Both the position numbers and the translations under genes were made by a program. A stretch of DNA of 64,000 bases from JAICXG01 sp036494545. Lineage in GTDB: Bacteria > Verrucomicrobiota > Verrucomicrobiia > Chthoniobacterales > UBA10450. Where the stretch lies: positions 248,001 to 312,000 of the forward strand of contig DASXOB010000007.1 of the NCBI GenBank assembly GCA_036494545.1. Reading direction: 5' to 3'. Positions 24,711 to 33,726 of this stretch are shown in pieces (within the stretch, counting starts at the first letter, position 1; every line of letters begins with the position of its first letter). The notes below the pieces were generated by a model. It did no database searches. It was not told where the DNA came from and saw only the letters and a program-made list of their open reading frames with translations.

Positions 24711-26456
24711 ATGCAACTTCGCTATCTTTACCTGTTCAGCGCGGCGCTACTCCTCAGTTCGGCCTCCGCACAAACACCCGCTTTCACTCAGGTGATCGTT
24801 TTTGGGGACAGTCTTTCCGATGACGGGAACCTAAGGGACCGCCTCGAAGACGCTTACGCCATCAGTTACCCGGGCGGCGATTTTAATTACAGCGACGGTC
24901 GCTTCACAAACAGCTCCGACACAGACCCGGCCTCGGACACATACGCCGGCACGTGGCATGAACAACTGGCGCGGGATTTCCTTGGCCTCGCCGCAGCAAC
25001 GAACAGCCTCGACGGCGGCTCCGACTATGCCTTCGGCGGCGCCACGACAGATGATGGGACGCGCGAGGTCACCGTCATTTCGAACCCCGTTCCTTTTCTC
25101 GGCGGCGAATTAACGGTCACGACTGATAACCTGGGCAAACAAATCGACGATTATCTTGCCAACCAAACGATTGATCCCGCCGCTCTCTACATCGTCTGGG
25201 GCGGAGGCAACGATCTTTTCGACGACGACAGCACGGACAATGTCACTGCTACCGCCGTGCGCGTAGCGGGCTTGGTCGATCGGCTCGCGCGCGCGGGCGC
25301 AGTCTACATTCTAGTGCCTAACGTTCCGCCACTTGGTCTTGTGCCTAACTACAAGGATGATCCGGACACTGCCGCCGCTCTCAATGCCGCTTCCGCGCAA
25401 TATCGCATTGACTTTAATGTCCAGCTGGACGCGGAGGTGAGCGCGCTCGCCACCGATGGGATTACCATCAATCTTTATCGACTCGACGTCTATGGACTGT
25501 TCTATCGTCTGGCAGCCAATCCGGAGGATTACGGCTTCGTCAATATTAGCGACAGCGCACAGGGTGAAGATGTCGATCCGGACCAATATCTGTTTTGGGA
25601 TGACATCCATCCCACTACAGCGGGTCATTATCAGATCGCAGTAGCGGCATCGGAACTCCTCGCGGGCACCGCCCAGCCTCCGGCTCAATCGCTCAATCTC
25701 TCTGCTCGGTTGGCAGTTGGAACTGGTGATGATGTCCTGATCGGCGGCCTAATCATCACCGGCAGCGAAGCCAAGCAGGTCCTTTTCAGAGGAGTCGGTC
25801 CTTCGCTAGCGGACAGCAACATTCCACCGGAGAGTACACTGGCCGATCCAGTGCTCGAGGTTTACCAAGGCGATACTCTAATCATGAGCAACGACAACTG
25901 GAAGGACAGCCAGGAAGCAGAAATCGAGGCTACTGGCATTCCGCCGACTAACGACCTCGAGTCATCGATTGTCGCGACCCTCGATCCCGGCGAATACACT
26001 GTTATTCTGCGTGGCCAAAACAATGGCACTGGGATCGGCCTGGTGGAGGCGTACGATCTCGACACCGTAGCAAACTCGTCGCTTGGCAACATCAGCATGC
26101 GCGGACTTGTCCAAACGGGCGATAATGTGCTCATCGCTGGTTTCATCGTAGGAAACGGCGGCAGCGACACCGTCGTCGTTAGGGCGATCGGACCGTCGTT
26201 AGGCGATGCGGGCGTAGCCAACTCACTGGCAAATCCCGTCCTCGACCTCCATGACGCCGATGGAAATTTGATTGTGAGCGACGACAACTGGCGGGACGTG
26301 CAAGAAGCTCTCATCCAGTCCACTGGCTTGGCGCCGACGAATGATCTCGAACCGGCAATCATCCGGGCGCTGACGCCGGGCAACTACACGGCGGTCGTTA
26401 GCGGCAAGGACGGCGGCACCGGAGTAGCGCTGGTCGAAGTTTACAATCTGCAGTAG
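24711..26456 (+). CDS. Secreted SGNH/GDSL hydrolase with tandem C-terminal repeats
   Basis: Exported esterase/lipase of about 581 residues. Signal peptide (YLYLFSAALLLSSASA); SGNH domain from about 25 to 310 with block I VIVFGDSLSDDGN (nucleophile Ser), WGGGNDLF (block III) and WDDIHPTTAGH (catalytic Asp/His). Two tandem domains follow, each about 120 residues (from about 328 and 458), with shared phrases GDDVLIGG/GDNVLIAG, GPSL, SNDNW/SDDNW and PTNDLE; I associate such repeats with secreted Verrucomicrobia proteins. ATG 24711 starts the signal peptide; the longer open frame is not used. One exact and one near 9-mer copy lie close together at 26176-26204. Confidence 0.85.
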   Translation: MQLRYLYLFSAALLLSSASAQTPAFTQVIVFGDSLSDDGNLRDRLEDAYAISYPGGDFNYSDGRFTNSSDTDPASDTYAGTWHEQLARDFLGLAAATNSLDGGSDYAFGGATTDDGTREVTVISNPVPFLGGELTVTTDNLGKQIDDYLANQTIDPAALYIVWGGGNDLFDDDSTDNVTATAVRVAGLVDRLARAGAVYILVPNVPPLGLVPNYKDDPDTAAALNAASAQYRIDFNVQLDAEVSALATDGITINLYRLDVYGLFYRLAANPEDYGFVNISDSAQGEDVDPDQYLFWDDIHPTTAGHYQIAVAASELLAGTAQPPAQSLNLSARLAVGTGDDVLIGGLIITGSEAKQVLFRGVGPSLADSNIPPESTLADPVLEVYQGDTLIMSNDNWKDSQEAEIEATGIPPTNDLESSIVATLDPGEYTVILRGQNNGTGIGLVEAYDLDTVANSSLGNISMRGLVQTGDNVLIAGFIVGNGGSDTVVVRAIGPSLGDAGVANSLANPVLDLHDADGNLIVSDDNWRDVQEALIQSTGLAPTNDLEPAIIRALTPGNYTAVVSGKDGGTGVALVEVYNLQ

Positions 26457-26544
26457 TCGGCGCACTCGCGCAGCGAGCGGCTTGCTTGGCCGGGTCTATG
26501 ATCTGATCCGCCGCCAGCCGGAGCGGAAATGCCAGATGGTGTCT

Positions 26545-28500
26545 CTAACCCGCCGCTAGCTGGACGGGGGCAAGCGCCGGCGAGGAACCGTCGAGCGCAA
26601 GATAGGTGTAACCCTGCAGGCCGCGCTCATAATCAGCCAGGATTTTCATGGCGTCGTTAGGCTTGAGTCGGTCGCTCTTGATCGCGGCATCGACTTGCAA
26701 TTTTACCAGGCGCAGCAACTCGACCTTATCCCACTGCGTCAATGCCAGTACCTGTCCAATGGTGCTGCCTTCGATGACTTCTTCGATATACCATCCAGAT
26801 TCTTCGTCCTCATCGAGAAAGACATGCACTTCGGTTACCCGACCAAACAAGTTGTGCAGGTCGCCCATGATGTCCTGATAGGCGCCGACGAGAAAGACGC
26901 CGAGATAATAGAGATCGCCTGGAATGATTTTGTGCAACGGGAGCGTTTCGTTTACATCCTGGAGGTCGGTGAACTTACTTATCTTGCCGTCGGAATCGCA
27001 GGTAATATCGACCAGAGTACCCTGGCGATCAGGCGGGCTCGTTAGGCGATGGATGGGCATGATCGGGAAAAGCTGACCGAGCGCCCAGTGATCAAGCAGC
27101 GATTGGAAGACGGAGAAGTTGCAGATGTATTGGTCGCCTAAGGACGTCTCCAGTTCCTTTACTTCCTCGGGGATATACTTGAGGCCGCGATGCAAGGCGA
27201 CGATCTGGCGCGCAACTTGCCAGTAATATGCTTCGATCTTGGCTTTCGACTCCAGGTCGAGCAGACCCAGATTGAACATCTGCTGCGCTTCTTCCTTGAT
27301 CTGTTGCGCGTCATGCAGGGTCTCGAGTCGATTGCCGCGCTTCAGCTGGCGCTTCACCTCTATGATGTCGCGAAGTGGCTTGGGATCGTTAGGCCCGATT
27401 TCGATTTTCGATGGCGCGAGGTCTTTCTCGATCGCGCCGAAGGATTCCACCACTAGGACGGAGTGATGCGCTACGATCGCTCGACCGCCTTCGCTTACGA
27501 TCGCGGGATGAGCGACGCCTTCGGAGTCGCACACTTCCATGATATTGTAGACGACGTCGTTGCAATATTCCTGGAGGGAATAGTTGGTCGAGCTGTCGAA
27601 ACTCGTGCGCGAACCATCGTAATCGACTCCGAGACCACCGCCGACGTCGAGATAGCCGAGCTGATGACCAAGCTTCGAGAGCTTTGCGTAGTAGCGTGCG
27701 GCTTCGCGGACGGCGCGTTTGATCGTTGAGATATCAGGCACCTGCGAGCCGACGTGGAAGTGAACCAGTTTAAGACAATGCGCCAGTCCCTCGGCTTTCA
27801 GCATTTCACTCGCGGCGACCAGGTTGGTAGTGCTTAGGCCAAACTTGGCGTGTTCGCCGCCGCTTGTCGTCCATTTGCCCGCGCCCTTGCTGTGCAAACG
27901 CACCCGCACGCCGACGTAGGGCTCAATGCCCATTTCTTTCCCGACGCGCAAGGTTTGCTCCAACTCCTCGAGTTTTTCCACGACGATGATAACCGATTTG
28001 CCGAGTCGTCGCCCGAGGAGCGCGGTGCGAATAAAGGCTCGATCTTTGTAGCCATTGCAAATGATAAGGCTCTCTGGGTCCTGGTGCATGGCGAGAGCGG
28101 CGATTAACTCAGGCTTGCTTCCAGCTTCGAGGCCAAAGTGGAATTGTTTACCAGCGTCGACGATTTCCTCAATAACTTCGCGCAGTTGGTTGACCTTGAT
28201 CGGAAAAACTCCGCGATAGCCATTGCGATATCCAAATTCCTGCATCGCGTCTTGGAAAGCGCGGTTCACCGTCTCAACGCGGTGGCGGAGCAAATCCTGA
28301 AAGCGAATTACAAGGGGAAATCCGAGGCCGCGGGCCCGCGCTTCGTTCACTACTTCGAGCAGGTCAATCCTGCCGCCGCTTTCCTTGAGCGGCTTGGCCA
28401 CAACGTTGCCGGAACTGTTAACTGAGAAGTAACCATGCCCCCACGCGTCCACATTATAGAGCGCGATCGCCGCATCGATGTCCCATTCGGGCTTCGTCAT
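26545..28500 (-). CDS. speA: Biosynthetic arginine decarboxylase
   Basis: PLP enzyme converting arginine to agmatine for polyamine synthesis; 651 residues, normal for SpeA. Seen: the PLP-lysine segment RGVFPIKVNQ, HFHVGSQ, the phosphate loop DVGGGLGVDYDG, SEGGRAIVAHH, and the active-site Cys in DITCDSDGKI. Start ATG 28500; a 5' neighbour on the other strand begins 155 bases away. Three exact TCGTTAGGC copies (26654, 27039, 27386). No agmatinase or agmatine deiminase is in view. Confidence 0.95.
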   Translation of the reverse strand: MTKPEWDIDAAIALYNVDAWGHGYFSVNSSGNVVAKPLKESGGRIDLLEVVNEARARGLGFPLVIRFQDLLRHRVETVNRAFQDAMQEFGYRNGYRGVFPIKVNQLREVIEEIVDAGKQFHFGLEAGSKPELIAALAMHQDPESLIICNGYKDRAFIRTALLGRRLGKSVIIVVEKLEELEQTLRVGKEMGIEPYVGVRVRLHSKGAGKWTTSGGEHAKFGLSTTNLVAASEMLKAEGLAHCLKLVHFHVGSQVPDISTIKRAVREAARYYAKLSKLGHQLGYLDVGGGLGVDYDGSRTSFDSSTNYSLQEYCNDVVYNIMEVCDSEGVAHPAIVSEGGRAIVAHHSVLVVESFGAIEKDLAPSKIEIGPNDPKPLRDIIEVKRQLKRGNRLETLHDAQQIKEEAQQMFNLGLLDLESKAKIEAYYWQVARQIVALHRGLKYIPEEVKELETSLGDQYICNFSVFQSLLDHWALGQLFPIMPIHRLTSPPDRQGTLVDITCDSDGKISKFTDLQDVNETLPLHKIIPGDLYYLGVFLVGAYQDIMGDLHNLFGRVTEVHVFLDEDEESGWYIEEVIEGSTIGQVLALTQWDKVELLRLVKLQVDAAIKSDRLKPNDAMKILADYERGLQGYTYLALDGSSPALAPVQLAAG

Positions 28501-28654
28501 TGCGCGCAGTGTAGGACAGCGAATCGTAAATTCAATCGGCAGATTTCCACGGAAAAAGGGTCAAACTCTAATGCGAAAGATGACTCGAAGGATTCGCCCC
28601 AGTCGACGACCACCCCTGCTTGTTTTTCAAGATCGGTCTGATACGGTTTTCGCG

Positions 28655-29152
28655 ATGAACAAGACGGTGATCGAGGTGCAGGTGCGAGCGGTCCTGCCTA
28701 CGAGCGGCGGCTGCGCGATCTTTCTCGGAAATCCGGATAAGGTTTTCATCATCTACGTCGACCAAAGTGTGGGAAGCGCGATTACGATGTTCATGCGCGG
28801 GACGACGAAGGAACGGCCGCTGACGCATGACCTGATGGGTCACCTCATGACGGCGTTAGGCGCCAAGGTTGAGCGTGTAATCATAAACGACCTAAAAAAT
28901 GCCACTTACTATGCCCGCATGATCATTCGGGCGGAGAATGAGCTGCACCAAAAGAAGATCGTCGAATTGGATGGCCGACCGAGCGACTGCATCGCGATGG
29001 CGGTGCAACAGAAAGCGCAAATCTACGTGAGCCAGGAAGTGTGGGATGAGGTCGACGATATGGGCGACGTCCTGCGAAAGATGGAAGAAGATGGGATCAA
29101 GCCCGAAGTTGAACCTGGCGGAGAAGGAGAGGAAGAAGAAGGGGAAGAGTGA
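28655..29152 (+). CDS. Bifunctional nuclease (BFN) family protein
   Basis: 165 residues of the PF02577 (DUF151) family. Core phrases: GGCAIFLGNPDKVFIIYVDQSVG, PLTHDLMGHLMTALGAKVERVII and YYARMIIR, then ELDGRPSDCIAMAVQQKAQIYV, the acidic/Asp site expected for activity. ATG 28655 fits the family N-terminus; the frame is open upstream but overlaps the start of divergent speA. The C-terminus is a short Glu/Gly-rich tail. A plant member was reported to have DNase and RNase activity; the bacterial role is unclear. Confidence 0.88.
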   Translation: MNKTVIEVQVRAVLPTSGGCAIFLGNPDKVFIIYVDQSVGSAITMFMRGTTKERPLTHDLMGHLMTALGAKVERVIINDLKNATYYARMIIRAENELHQKKIVELDGRPSDCIAMAVQQKAQIYVSQEVWDEVDDMGDVLRKMEEDGIKPEVEPGGEGEEEEGEE

Positions 29153-29220
29153 GTCTCGCAGCAAGTCCGGGATGTGCCTGACTACGATCAGGAGGCTTTC
29201 GGCCGCCGAAAACGGCCGTG

Positions 29221-30987
29221 CTAGGTAATAAGCTCCGGGTAGTTTCGCTGCGCGACTTCCGTGCAGCGCGCAAGGACGTCGGCCGGCAAATCCATTTCCA
29301 GCACTTCTTCGACTAGTGTCTGGCATTCCAGTATCGTTAGACGCTGAACCGCATTTTTCACTCGCGGCACGATGTTCGCGCCCGCGCTGAGTTCGTCCAT
29401 TCCCAGGCCGAGCAATAAAGGCGTAAATAAGACTTCGCCTGCCATCTCTCCACAAACCCCAACCCAGATGTCGTTGGCATGCGCGGCATCGGCTACCATC
29501 TTCAACAGCCTAACGACTGAAGGGTGACTCGGTTCGTAAAGGTGCGCAACGCTTTCGTTCGTCCGATCAATCGCGACCGAATACTGAATAAGATCGTTTG
29601 TCCCGATGCTGAAAAAATCGACTTCACGCGCCAGGCGGTCAGCCAGGATAGCTGCGGAAGGAACCTCAACCATGATCCCGACCTCCAAGTCATCTCGAAA
29701 AGCTTGGCCCTTCTTGCGCAGTTCGTCTTTGCACTCCTGCACGATTTCCAACCCACGTCGCGTCTCGTCCAAGCCCGAGATCATCGGAAACATAACTTTG
29801 ACGTTGGCCGCCACGCTCGCGCGCAGGATGGCGCGCAGCTGCGCTTTGAAGATGTCGAGATGGCTAAGACAAAAGCGGATTGCGCGACAACCGAGAAATG
29901 GATTTAGCTCGTCGTCGGTTTCAACGTTATCGGAAAGTTTGTCGCCGCCCAAGTCGAGGGTGCGAATAATGAGCGGCTCGGGTGCCACACGTTCCGCCAC
30001 GCGGCGATAAACCTCGAATTGGTCGTCTTCGCTCGGGAGTGCCTTTTGATTCAGGTAGAGAAACTCTGTCCGATAAAGACCGATACCTTCGGCGCCGTTG
30101 GCCAGGACCTCGTCGACTTCATCGGGCAACTCGATATTAGCCGAGAGCACGATGTGTCGGCCGTCGCGCGTCGTCGATTTGGTTTCGCGTAATTCGCGCA
30201 GGCGTTCGGCAAGAACACCTTTCTGCTGTTCCAACTCGGCGTATTCCCGCAGTGTTTCTTCACTCGGATGAACAATAAGCAAACCGTGATAGCCATCGAT
30301 CAATGCCGAGGCCCCCGTCTCGAAGGCGTCGGTTGCATCGTGCAAACCGACGACCGAAGGAATGCCTAACGACCGCGCCATGATCGCGGTGTGCGAAGTG
30401 CGGCTGCCTAAATCAAGAGCCAGGCCTCGCACGTGTGCGCGGTTCATGGTCGCGGTGTCAGAGGGCGTGAGGTTGTGCGCGACCAGAATGTGCGGCTCAT
30501 CGATGGTCAGAAATGGGCGTGGCGATTTGCCTTGAAGGTTGCGAATCACCCGCCGCGTCACGTCCTGGATGTCGAGCGCCCGCTCACGTAAATATGGATC
30601 ATCGATTTTGCTTAGTGATTCGACGTAGCGACTGGCCACCTCCTGAAAGGCCGCTTCAACATTGCAATGCTCCGCCTCCACTCGGCGTAGCACTTCATCA
30701 ATCAGCGTCTGATCTTCGACTACGAGGAGATGGGCGTCGAAAATTCCGGCGTCCTTGGCTCCAATCGCTTCCGCAATCTGTTGCTGCATCTCGAGAATTT
30801 GCGCCCGTGTTTGAATAAGTGCGTTCTCGAAGCGCGCGATCTCATCTGGGACATGAGAGGGCCCGACGTGATAATGGACTACGTCATCAGATTCGATGGA
30901 GAAAACGTAAATGGGTCCGCGCGCGATGCCGGGGGACGCTGGAACCCCTTGAATTCGTCTTTCTTCGTCGCCGCGCTCGCCGCTCAT
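29221..30987 (-). CDS. ptsI: PTS phosphoenolpyruvate-protein phosphotransferase (Enzyme I)
   Basis: Takes phosphate from PEP and passes it to HPr. About 588 residues from ATG 30987 (MSGERGDEERRIQG), preferred over a TTG four codons earlier. The active His is in LGSRTSHTAIMARS (about residue 199); the PEP-binding half has LYRTEFLYL, RTLDLGGDK, the RAIRFCLSH segment, DFFSIGTNDLIQY and the Cys of WVGVCGEMAG. It is the last gene of hprK-ptsH-ptsI, 24 bases after ptsH. No sugar permease lies nearby. Confidence 0.96.
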   Translation of the reverse strand: MSGERGDEERRIQGVPASPGIARGPIYVFSIESDDVVHYHVGPSHVPDEIARFENALIQTRAQILEMQQQIAEAIGAKDAGIFDAHLLVVEDQTLIDEVLRRVEAEHCNVEAAFQEVASRYVESLSKIDDPYLRERALDIQDVTRRVIRNLQGKSPRPFLTIDEPHILVAHNLTPSDTATMNRAHVRGLALDLGSRTSHTAIMARSLGIPSVVGLHDATDAFETGASALIDGYHGLLIVHPSEETLREYAELEQQKGVLAERLRELRETKSTTRDGRHIVLSANIELPDEVDEVLANGAEGIGLYRTEFLYLNQKALPSEDDQFEVYRRVAERVAPEPLIIRTLDLGGDKLSDNVETDDELNPFLGCRAIRFCLSHLDIFKAQLRAILRASVAANVKVMFPMISGLDETRRGLEIVQECKDELRKKGQAFRDDLEVGIMVEVPSAAILADRLAREVDFFSIGTNDLIQYSVAIDRTNESVAHLYEPSHPSVVRLLKMVADAAHANDIWVGVCGEMAGEVLFTPLLLGLGMDELSAGANIVPRVKNAVQRLTILECQTLVEEVLEMDLPADVLARCTEVAQRNYPELIT

Positions 30988-31011
30988 TCGGTGTAACAAC
31001 CGGAGCGTCGA

Positions 31012-31320
31012 CTAATCTTCGTTGAAGCGCGACTGAATTAATTCTTCGATGTCTCGAACGGCATCCGCAGCGTCAGGGCCTTCCGCCCGGATGCGCAGCT
31101 TTGATCCCTGACCGGCGGCAAGCATCATCAGACCCATGATGCTTTTGCCACTGATTTCTTCGCCTTCTTTCGCGACCAGAATTTCGCAGCGATAGCGGCT
31201 GGCGATGCGCACGAACATTGCCGCTGGCCGAGCGTGCAGGCCAAGCCGGTTGATGATTGTGACCTCCTTCTCCACTTTTTCGGTCGAATCAGTGGGCGTG
31301 CGTCGATTAAGTAGTCCCAT
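31012..31320 (-). CDS. ptsH: Phosphocarrier protein HPr
   Basis: 102-residue HPr with an N-terminal extension of about 14 residues. The phosphorylated His is H29 in NRLGLHARPA, and the regulatory Ser is S60 in SGKSIMGLMMLAAGQGS, the site HprK would use. The ATG directly abuts the hprK stop on the same strand, so translation is likely coupled. The presence of both sites fits a regulatory PTS, with HPr(Ser-P) signalling carbon status. Confidence 0.96.
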   Translation of the reverse strand: MGLLNRRTPTDSTEKVEKEVTIINRLGLHARPAAMFVRIASRYRCEILVAKEGEEISGKSIMGLMMLAAGQGSKLRIRAEGPDAADAVRDIEELIQSRFNED

Positions 31321-32316
31321 TTAGGTGCTTTGCGCGATCATTTGGCCGATCAATTTCTGATTAAACTCCACTGCACTGTTCAGGCCAAGTCCCTTCAACT
31401 TCTGATCCATCGCCGCCACCTCGATCAGTCGCGCGATATCCCTTCCCGGCCGTACCGGAATCGTCACATGCGGAACTTGGATCTTTAGAATCTCGTAAAG
31501 CTCGCGATCCAGCCCGATTCTATCCATTTCTTCCAACTCCTGCCAATCCTTTAGGGTCACGACGAGATCAAGCCGTTTTTCTGTGCGAATTGCGCCAATT
31601 CCGAAAACGGAAACAACATTGATTATGCCGATTCCGCGCACCTCCATGTGATAGCGCGTTAGCTCGGGTGCAGTTGCCATGAGCTCGCGGCCTTCAAGCG
31701 ATTTGATCTTTGTCACGTCGTCAGAGACCAGGCTGTAGCCGCGCTCGATCAGACCGAGGACGCATTCGCTCTTGCCAACGCCGCTCGCGCCGCGAATCAA
31801 GACGCCGATCCCGAGTATATCGACCATGCTGCCGAATTCGGTCACGACAGGCGAGAAATCGAGCTCAAGGGCGATGGTGGCCGCGTTGATGAACTTCATC
31901 GTGATCATTGGTGTGCGGAAAACGGCCACCCCAGTTTCCTCTGCAATCGCCAGCAGATCTGGTGCAAGATAAAAACCGCGCGATACGACAACGCACGGAA
32001 TTTTTGCCTCGCAAAGCGCTCGAAAACGCCGATGACGCTGCGTCTTGGTCAGATGCTTAAGGTAGGATTGCTCGGCGGCGCCAAGTACCTGAATGCGCTT
32101 CTCGGCGAAGTAAGTGTAGAAGCCTGCCAGCGCGAGCCCCGGGCGATTGATGGTTGGCTCCCGAATGCGGCGCTCGAGTCCGCCCGAGCCACTTTCGAGT
32201 TTGAGCTGGAGATTCTTGCCATGCCGTCGAAAAAAGGTTTCCACGGTGATGACCGGAACGTTCAGACGCTGTCCCGCGACCGAACTGATCGTCTGGATGA
32301 CCGGCTCTGTGCTCAT
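31321..32316 (-). CDS. hprK: HPr kinase/phosphorylase
   Basis: Phosphorylates and dephosphorylates HPr on serine. 331 residues: an N-terminal DRTGG-like domain (about 1-135), then the kinase core with Walker A GASGVGKS (176-183), the LVSDD(V) acidic site, and the C-terminal signature MEVRGIGIINVVSVFGIGAIR. First gene of the hprK-ptsH-ptsI set; divergent from the response regulator. No 9-mer copy in this gene or ptsH. Confidence 0.96.
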   Translation of the reverse strand: MSTEPVIQTISSVAGQRLNVPVITVETFFRRHGKNLQLKLESGSGGLERRIREPTINRPGLALAGFYTYFAEKRIQVLGAAEQSYLKHLTKTQRHRRFRALCEAKIPCVVVSRGFYLAPDLLAIAEETGVAVFRTPMITMKFINAATIALELDFSPVVTEFGSMVDILGIGVLIRGASGVGKSECVLGLIERGYSLVSDDVTKIKSLEGRELMATAPELTRYHMEVRGIGIINVVSVFGIGAIRTEKRLDLVVTLKDWQELEEMDRIGLDRELYEILKIQVPHVTIPVRPGRDIARLIEVAAMDQKLKGLGLNSAVEFNQKLIGQMIAQST

Positions 32317-32449
32317 GGTTGCAAGCCCATCTATCCTGATCTATCGGCAATCGCAACCCGACCCCGACGCGGTATCGTCACCATAAACCTTGAGAATTAG
32401 CTGGCATTTCTGATCCTTTCTTGAATATCCAGATAAGTGTGGGCACGGC

Positions 32450-33151
32450 ATGCGTATTCTTGTAATCGAAGACGACGGTCGACTAGCGCGACAGATCACA
32501 AGGGAGTTGCAGCGCGCGAATCACGACGCGAGCACATGCAATGACGGCGCCGAAGGTTTGCAGGCTGCCTTGCGTGATCCTCCGGACTTGATCGTGCTCG
32601 ACATTAACCTTCCCGGAATGGACGGCCTCGCCGTGCTGGCAGCTTTACGCGAAGCGCATTCGACCGCGCGCATACTTATCCTGACCGCGCTGGGGAGCGT
32701 GACCGATCGAGTCAAAGGTCTTAAGGCGGGCGCAGATGATTATCTCCCCAAGCCATTCTCCATGAATGAGCTCATGGCGCGGATTGACGCCCTTGGACGC
32801 CGCGCATCGACCCCAACCGCTGTCGATTTCCTAAAGGTGGCAGACTTACAAATGGACGTGCAACATCGCCACGTCTCGCGGGGCGGCCGTCAGATAGCTC
32901 TTTCTCCGCGGGAGTTTGATGTCTTACAGGTCCTCATGCAGGAGCCGGGCCGGGTTTTCTCTCGCACTGAGTTATGCGAGCGCATCTGGCAGCGGGAACA
33001 TGAGTATGACACCCGCACAGTAGAGATATTCATCGCCCGGCTCCGCAAGAAAATAGACGTTAACTTTGCGCCACCACTTATTCAGACTTTGCGATATGTC
33101 GGGTATACCATTCGGGACCCAGCAGGGTCGCAGAAGGTGACGCCCAGTTAG
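32450..33151 (+). CDS. OmpR/PhoB-family response regulator, orphan
   Basis: Two-component transcription factor of 233 residues. Receiver domain: acidic pair EDD, phospho-Asp in LIVLDINLPG (about D51), Thr in LILTALG and Lys in LPKPF. Winged-helix DNA-binding domain from about 130 with LSPREFDVLQVLMQEPG and the recognition helix DTRTVEIFIARLRKKID. No histidine kinase is adjacent on either side, so the partner is elsewhere. The stop is followed two bases later by a large palindromic element (33154). Confidence 0.93.
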   Translation: MRILVIEDDGRLARQITRELQRANHDASTCNDGAEGLQAALRDPPDLIVLDINLPGMDGLAVLAALREAHSTARILILTALGSVTDRVKGLKAGADDYLPKPFSMNELMARIDALGRRASTPTAVDFLKVADLQMDVQHRHVSRGGRQIALSPREFDVLQVLMQEPGRVFSRTELCERIWQREHEYDTRTVEIFIARLRKKIDVNFAPPLIQTLRYVGYTIRDPAGSQKVTPS

Positions 33152-33153
33152 CA

Positions 33154-33254
33154 GGCCCGCACGAGTTTATCAGGCTGGAAGATAGATTATCTGAGGGTAA
33201 CCGCGCTATTACGCAAATATTCTTGCGAACGGTTACGGAGTAAACTCGTGGGCC
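33154..33254. repeat. Palindromic element folding as three-way junction
   Basis: Outer arms GGCCC-GC-ACGAGTTTA (33154-33169) and TAAACTCGTGGGCC (33241-33254) pair over 14 bp with a 2-base bulge. Inside are a 5-bp hairpin (AGATA/TATCT, 33180-33192) and a longer one (GTAACCG/CGGTTAC, 33197-33203 with 33230-33236) that itself encloses CGCAA/TTGCG (33212-33227). There is no T tract, so it is not a standard terminator. It could be a MITE-like insertion, a recombination site or a structured RNA. Confidence 0.65.
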
Positions 33255-33336
33255 GCGCCGAGAAATCTTCATCAAGTCGAAAATCGCCCTTGTTTCTATT
33301 TACTTTGATCCCTTCGCAACTGACCTTTGCGGCTGA

Positions 33337-33726
33337 CCGGGAAATCGTCCATTCCGCTACATTGGCACTCAGGCCAATATGTTGCTCGGTGTAGGTGTCG
33401 CAGCTGGCGACTATTCTGGACCGTCGGGAGCGCTGGTAATTCCAAAGGCGTTTCGATCCGTCCGCGGCCCTGATGTGTTGAACTTCAATAGTTGCTTGCG
33501 TGATATTGCGGTCACTCCTAATGGCGCCTTGTTGGCCGTCGGTGCACCGGGTGCGTTCGCCAAGCAGGAGAATGCACTCATCCTGCGCAAGCCCCCGGAG
33601 ACTTCCCGCGCAATTTTGTTAGGGCAAGAGTTGTCCCAGTCTGTCGACTTGGGGAATTTTGGTAGGTTTTTTGAAGTGCGGCGTTACTGTCCCGGAATCG
33701 AACGATGTCGCCGCTCCTCAGATTGA
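33337..33726 (+). pseudogene. Possible decayed coding fragment
   Basis: Open frame without credible start or ribosome-binding site between the palindromic element and the L,D-transpeptidase. The translation has plausible secreted-protein character (FRYIGTQANMLLGVGV, NGALLAVGAPGAFA), but I cannot assign a family, and its end runs 22 bases into the transpeptidase gene. Most likely a relic, possibly noise. Confidence 0.25.

Noticed and set aside
33154..33254. Palindromic element read as an ordinary intrinsic terminator
   Set aside because: No T tract follows in either direction, and the structure is branched, unlike a simple terminator hairpin.
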